DNA of 64,000 nucleotides from Desulfobacteraceae bacterium. Its GTDB lineage: Bacteria; Desulfobacterota; Desulfobacteria; Desulfobacterales; Desulfosalsimonadaceae. The notes under the pieces were generated by a model. That model saw only the letters and a program-made list of their open reading frames with translations. It was not told where the DNA came from and made no database searches. Position numbers and translations under genes: made by a program. Positions 60,369-64,000 of the stretch are shown in pieces; the first letter of the stretch is position 1, and every line of letters begins with the position of its first letter. The stretch spans positions 1-64,000 of the forward strand of contig JAABSH010000008.1 of NCBI GenBank assembly GCA_011390465.1. Reading direction: 5' to 3'.

Positions 60369-62468
60369 ATGAAAGGGTCCTTAACCTGGGTGAGGGGCCG
60401 CCACCCATTTTTCAAAAACTTGCCGGCGCGCGGCTGGCGGTTTTTCCTGCTGGTGACGGCGGCCGCCGCAGTGATGTTTCCGGCCGGTGTGTATGCTGAA
60501 GATGAAACTGCCGGCCCGAAAGTTTACAAGCTTGATGATGTGGTGGTGTCCACCACCCGGAATGAAATTCCCGTGGGTGATGCGGCCCAGAGCGTGACCG
60601 TGATGACCGAAGAAGATATCATGAGCTCGCCCTTTGAACGGGTGGAAGACATTATCCGTTCTGTTCCCGGGGTTTACAACACCCGGCATTACGGCACTCA
60701 GACCAGCGGCGTATCCAACCCCATCACTGTGCGCGGGGTGGGCGGCAACCGCGTGCTGCTGCTGGTGGACGGGGTGCCGCAAAATGACAATTTCAACAAT
60801 TCCATTGCCTGGGTGGCCTGGGGGCATATTCCCAAAGAAGCCATTGATCGCATTGAAATCGTCCGGGGGCCCACATCCGCCATGTACGGGTCTGAGGGAA
60901 TCGGCGGCGTGATTCACATTATCACCAAAAAACCGGACCCGGAGCGAAAAACATCCCTCCGGGCCGAGGGCGGCACGTCCGACACCTGGGCCGGTCACGG
61001 GTTTCACAGCCAGACCATGGATAAATCCGGATTCCTTGTTGCCGGCGGATATGAAGAATCTGACGGGTTTTACATGGTCGAGGATCCCGCAGACTATGAA
61101 ATCCGGCGGCACCGGGAGGCGGGAAACGTTTTGGGAAAAGCCGCCTATGAACTGGACGATCGCTCCCGTCTGGAGTTGTCCGCTCTGTATTATGATCATG
61201 AAACCGGCAAAGGCCGGGAATTTTTTTATGATGAGCTGCGGCTCAACCAGTACTGGCTCACCTATACCCGGCAGACCGCGGCCGGTATTGGTTTTCGCGG
61301 GCTGGCCTATTACAGTGAAGCGGATAAAACCGCGTATCAGGACAGTGCAAAAGATAATTACACCTCCCTTTTGCGCAAAGAGGACGCTCCGTCTTCCACC
61401 TGGGGCGCGGATTTTCAAAGTTCAATCCCCCTTGCCGGCAGAACTTTGCTGACCCTGGGCGCGGCGTTCAAGGAAACCACCTGGGATTATGATGATCATT
61501 TTGTGAACAGTTCCCGGAAAGAAGGCGCCGAAGGCACCCAGCAATATGTGTCGCCTTTTGTGAATGCGGATTTTAAATTTCTGGAGGACCGGCTGCTGGT
61601 CAATCTCGGGGCCCGTTATGACTGGATCAGAACGTCGGACGGGGCCAACTGGGATGATGATCCGGATGTGGGGGATCCTTATTCCAACACCTATGATTCA
61701 GCGGAAGACAGCAGTTTTTCGCCGAAAATCGGCATTACCTGCCATCCGGACGACCAGACCACCCTGCGGGCCTCTGCCGGCAAAGGCTTCCGCGCCCCCA
61801 GCCTGTTTGAGCTCTATAAGGTCCATGTGCGCAGCGGCGGCCGGTCTTACCGGGAAGCCAACCCAGACCTGGACCCGGAAGAAATCTGGTCCTGGGATAT
61901 CGGCGTAGACCGGCAGCTTCTGAACAATCTCCGGGGCAGTCTTACCTGGTATCAGTCTTATGCAGATGATTATATCGGCACCCGGGTGACCCAATCCTAT
62001 GAGAAAAACGGTAAAATATTTCAGGAATCCATTCTGGACAATATCAGCGAAGTGGAAATGCACGGCATTGAAGCGGAGCTGAACTGGCAGGCGAATTCAG
62101 ATCTGATGCTTTTTGCCAATTATACCTGGAATGAATCGGAAATTGAAGAAAACGATGCCGCCCCCTTTGAAGAGGGCCAGTATCTGACCAATGATCCCCG
62201 GCATAAATTTCATGTGGGCGCAACCTACCAGAACCCGAATATCGCCAATATCACCCTGATCTGGAACCGGTATCTGGACAAGTATTATGCTGTGGACGAG
62301 CTCACCCAGGACAGTGAAGATTTCTGGAGCCTGGATCTGGCCGTGTCCCGCCGGTTTTTCGATTATGTCACCGCTTATCTGAATGTGGAAAATATTTTTG
62401 ACAGTGTGGACAATGAGAATCTCGCGCCGGGGGCGATTTACACCGCGGGCGTGAAATGGGAATTTTAA
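60369..62468 (+). CDS. TonB-dependent outer-membrane receptor
   Basis: A 699-residue receptor: signal peptide (FFLLVTAAAAVMFPAGVYA, cleaved near residue 40), TonB box-like YKLDDVVVSTTR, plug domain (residues about 60-170: VEDIIRSVPGVYNTRHYG, VRGVGGNRVLLLVDGVPQND, RIEIVRGPTSAMYGSEGIGG) and a 22-strand barrel ending in VKWEF. ATG 60369 has GGAGG 5 bases upstream. Its neighbours (TonB system upstream, NikK/NikL-like proteins downstream) suggest a nickel or cobalt chelate as substrate rather than iron; this is inferred. Confidence 0.9.
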   Translation: MKGSLTWVRGRHPFFKNLPARGWRFFLLVTAAAAVMFPAGVYAEDETAGPKVYKLDDVVVSTTRNEIPVGDAAQSVTVMTEEDIMSSPFERVEDIIRSVPGVYNTRHYGTQTSGVSNPITVRGVGGNRVLLLVDGVPQNDNFNNSIAWVAWGHIPKEAIDRIEIVRGPTSAMYGSEGIGGVIHIITKKPDPERKTSLRAEGGTSDTWAGHGFHSQTMDKSGFLVAGGYEESDGFYMVEDPADYEIRRHREAGNVLGKAAYELDDRSRLELSALYYDHETGKGREFFYDELRLNQYWLTYTRQTAAGIGFRGLAYYSEADKTAYQDSAKDNYTSLLRKEDAPSSTWGADFQSSIPLAGRTLLTLGAAFKETTWDYDDHFVNSSRKEGAEGTQQYVSPFVNADFKFLEDRLLVNLGARYDWIRTSDGANWDDDPDVGDPYSNTYDSAEDSSFSPKIGITCHPDDQTTLRASAGKGFRAPSLFELYKVHVRSGGRSYREANPDLDPEEIWSWDIGVDRQLLNNLRGSLTWYQSYADDYIGTRVTQSYEKNGKIFQESILDNISEVEMHGIEAELNWQANSDLMLFANYTWNESEIEENDAAPFEEGQYLTNDPRHKFHVGATYQNPNIANITLIWNRYLDKYYAVDELTQDSEDFWSLDLAVSRRFFDYVTAYLNVENIFDSVDNENLAPGAIYTAGVKWEF

Positions 62469-62508
62469 CAATACACTGGCAGTCGTACAGGTTCAAAATG
62501 CCTGATAT

Positions 62509-62568
62509 CCCGGGGAGGCGCAGAGGCGCAGAGATTTTTTCTCCGCGATCTCCGCGCCTCTGCGGGAG
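62509..62568 (-). repeat. Dispersed imperfect palindrome (GCAGAG family), copy 4
   Basis: GGAGGCGCAGAGGCGCAGAG around GATTTTTTCTC to CGCCTCTGCGGGA. It lies between the receptor gene and the NikK-like gene. Confidence 0.85.
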
Positions 62569-62626
62569 ATAATGGTTTTTTGGGTTTTCAAATGAGATCG
62601 TTTAAAATTTAAAAAGGACAGTATCA

Positions 62627-63355
62627 ATGAGAGAATATTTCAAAATATCAATTGTTTTTATGATTATTGCGCTGGGGATGGGGGTTTTTGCCGCCCCTGG
62701 TTTTGCCCATTATTTGTGGGTTGAACCGTCAGAAAATGGCTATGCAATCTGTCGGGGAAGCATTGGCGAGAGCATCGACCCCTATGATCCAATCTGCATA
62801 AAAACCATTGCCGCTTATGCGGGCGACGGCACTGAACTTGCGGTGACCCGGACAAATGAAAAAACCCGGGCCGTGTTTACCGCGGCAGCGCAGCCGGCTC
62901 TGGTGTCCGTGGTCAGCCAGTGGGGGGACCGGGTCAATACCACCCGGGGCAAACGGCTGATGAACCGGAAACAGGCGGAAGCAGAAGGCCTGAGGGTGAT
63001 CAGCGCGTTTACCTCCACCCAGTTTTCAAAAACCGTGTTAGCGGCTTCGGATATGAACACAAAGCCCCTGGGCATGAAATTTGAGCTGGTGCCCCTGGCA
63101 GATCCGGCCACATTGTCGGCAGGCGTGCCGTTTCGGTTTACACTCCTGTTTGACGGCCGGCCCCTTTCCGGGATTTCTGTTTTAACAAACCATAACCAGG
63201 AAGCCACCACCGATGAAAACGGGGTGGCAAGTGTTGTTTTTGATGAGCATGGCACTCATCTGTTGTTTGCCACGCAACAGATTCCGGCAGATGCCGCATC
63301 CGGCCTGGATTTTAATAAATTTATGACATTTTTAACATTTGAGGTGAAAAAATGA
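62627..63355 (+). CDS. DUF4198 / NikK-like periplasmic protein
   Basis: A 242-residue exported protein. After a signal peptide (VFMIIALGMGVFAAPGFAH) the mature N-terminus starts HYLWVEPSENGYAICRG, the usual DUF4198 opening with an N-terminal His that could bind metal. The C-terminal domain (GVPFRFTLLFDGRPLSGISVLTNHNQEATTDENGVASVVF, shown in part: LFDGRPLSGISVLTNH) is an Ig-like fold. NikK proteins of this family accompany nickel ECF transporters. It overlaps the next gene by 4 bases. Confidence 0.8.
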   Translation: MREYFKISIVFMIIALGMGVFAAPGFAHYLWVEPSENGYAICRGSIGESIDPYDPICIKTIAAYAGDGTELAVTRTNEKTRAVFTAAAQPALVSVVSQWGDRVNTTRGKRLMNRKQAEAEGLRVISAFTSTQFSKTVLAASDMNTKPLGMKFELVPLADPATLSAGVPFRFTLLFDGRPLSGISVLTNHNQEATTDENGVASVVFDEHGTHLLFATQQIPADAASGLDFNKFMTFLTFEVKK

Positions 63356-63876
63356 GGTGCATGTTTTTTATGATTGCCGTGGCTGGATTTCTCCTTGCGC
63401 CGGCCGCTGCTTTTGCCCATGGCACGGATTACCGGGTGGTTGATGACAATGAGCCGGTGGTGGGGATGGCATTTTTCTATTCCGACAAAGTTCCCATGCG
63501 ATATGCGGAAGTGCTGGTTTACAGCCCGGAAAATGACAAAATTGAATTTCAAAACGGCCGCACCGATGCTGAGGGCCGGTTCGCGTTTTTTGCGGAAACC
63601 CCCGGGGACTGGCGGGTGGAAGTAAATGACGGCATGGGCCATGCGGTGCATGCCAAAGTTGCCGTAAGTTCCGGGGAAGCGCGGGAAAAAGATGCTGAAA
63701 CTATTTCAGACACTGAAAAGAAAGCCCCTGCCTGTGCCGCGGTCCCGGAAAAAAAGCCCACCCTGCTGGGGAATGCTTCCATGGGGGTAAAAGCCGTTCT
63801 CGGCCTCAGTATTCTGATGAATCTGTTTCTCGGCATGTATGTGTGGAAGCGGAAAGACGCGGCCGCTGCCGGATGA
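63352..63876 (+). CDS. NikL-like exported protein with C-terminal membrane anchor
   Basis: A 174-residue protein: signal peptide (VAGFLLAPAAAFAHG, again with His near the mature start), an Ig-like domain (MRYAEVLVYSPENDKIEFQN, RTDAEGRFAFFAETPGDWRV) and a C-terminal helix (VLGLSILMNLFLGMYVWKR). This layout matches NikL-type additional components of nickel transporters. The ATPase and permease subunits would be expected beyond the window end. Confidence 0.78.
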   Translation: MRCMFFMIAVAGFLLAPAAAFAHGTDYRVVDDNEPVVGMAFFYSDKVPMRYAEVLVYSPENDKIEFQNGRTDAEGRFAFFAETPGDWRVEVNDGMGHAVHAKVAVSSGEAREKDAETISDTEKKAPACAAVPEKKPTLLGNASMGVKAVLGLSILMNLFLGMYVWKRKDAAAAG

Positions 63877-63887
63877 AAAACCCTTAT

Positions 63888-63949
63888 CTCGCGCAGAGGC
63901 GCAAATCTCGCAGAGAAAAAATTCTCAGCGCCTCAGCGTCCCTGCGGGA
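63888..63949 (+). repeat. Dispersed imperfect palindrome (GCAGAG family), copy 5
   Basis: CTCGCGCAGAGGCGCAAATC through CAGAGAAAAAATTCTCAGCG to TCCCTGCGGGA. It is very like copy 3 and lies between the NikL-like gene and the start of the next gene. Confidence 0.85.
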
Positions 63950-63991
63950 ATAAAAAAAATAACAAACTGAAAAAAAAGGATATTTTTGAGT

Positions 63992-64000
63992 ATGAAAAAA
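63992..64000 (+). CDS. Start of a further gene (three codons only)
   Basis: ATGAAAAAA at the window edge, with AAAGGA 11 bases upstream. By analogy with nickel transport operons it may be another exported component or a CbiM/NikM-type permease, but nothing can be verified. Confidence 0.3.

Overview
The window looks like a chromosomal segment of an anaerobic Desulfobacterota (delta-proteobacterial, probably Desulfobacteraceae-like sulfate reducer). This is inferred from gene content: the start of formyl-tetrahydrofolate ligase and a CooC-type nickel ATPase (both parts of Wood-Ljungdahl metabolism), paired MinD-like ATPases carrying ferredoxin domains next to NifX-like proteins, UGA-encoded selenocysteine in two genes, acetate activation by two AMP-forming synthetases, and a BCCT osmolyte transporter. 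No rRNA, tRNA, CRISPR array, prophage or transposase gene was seen.

Layout: 0-8.7 kb holds fhs (5' end only), a heterodimeric ABC exporter, a CNNM/CorC-type membrane protein, an RNase II-family exoribonuclease and a radical SAM protein. 8.7-11.2 kb is a decayed area: a beta-barrel-like gene with three frameshifts, an FMN-binding-like gene with an in-frame amber codon, and a non-coding stretch with strong hairpins. 11.2-14.5 kb has selD (itself a selenoprotein gene), a flavodoxin lipoprotein, a methyltransferase and a transglutaminase-like gene. 14.5-18.4 kb is a minus-strand metal/Fe-S cluster (IscU-like, two NifX-like proteins, two MinD/ferredoxin ATPases). 18.6-32.4 kb is mostly housekeeping (SLC13 permease, thiM, murJ, OmpA-like lipoprotein, hemolysin III, J-domain protein, BCCT, hisF, AI-2E-family permease), with two MITE-like elements. 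32.6-38.2 kb has glycogen phosphorylase, a vapBC-type pair beside a RelE remnant, a selenocysteine peroxiredoxin and an FMN-binding oxidase-like protein.

38.5-45.1 kb is a minus-strand acetate operon: CoA-transferase/GNAT fusion, Acs, HDAC-type deacetylase and a second acyl-CoA synthetase. It resembles the acuA/acuC logic of reversible lysine acetylation of Acs. 45.4-49.2 kb has a hybrid histidine kinase, a PII-like protein and a PTS IIA protein. 49.4-55.3 kb is nfeD-nfeD-floA, a zinc-ribbon protein, a CHAP-domain protein and cooC.

55.4-64 kb is the most unusual part: a secreted protein of about 22 aspartate-rich repeats, exbB, exbD, tonB, a TonB-dependent receptor and two NikK/NikL-like periplasmic proteins. 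Together with cooC this suggests outer-membrane nickel uptake serving CODH or hydrogenase. The operon is interrupted between exbD and tonB by three tandem inverted-repeat units, the middle one carrying a GxxExxY gene. It is studded with palindromes, and two related hairpin/terminator leaders lie upstream of the repeat-protein gene and of the receptor gene.
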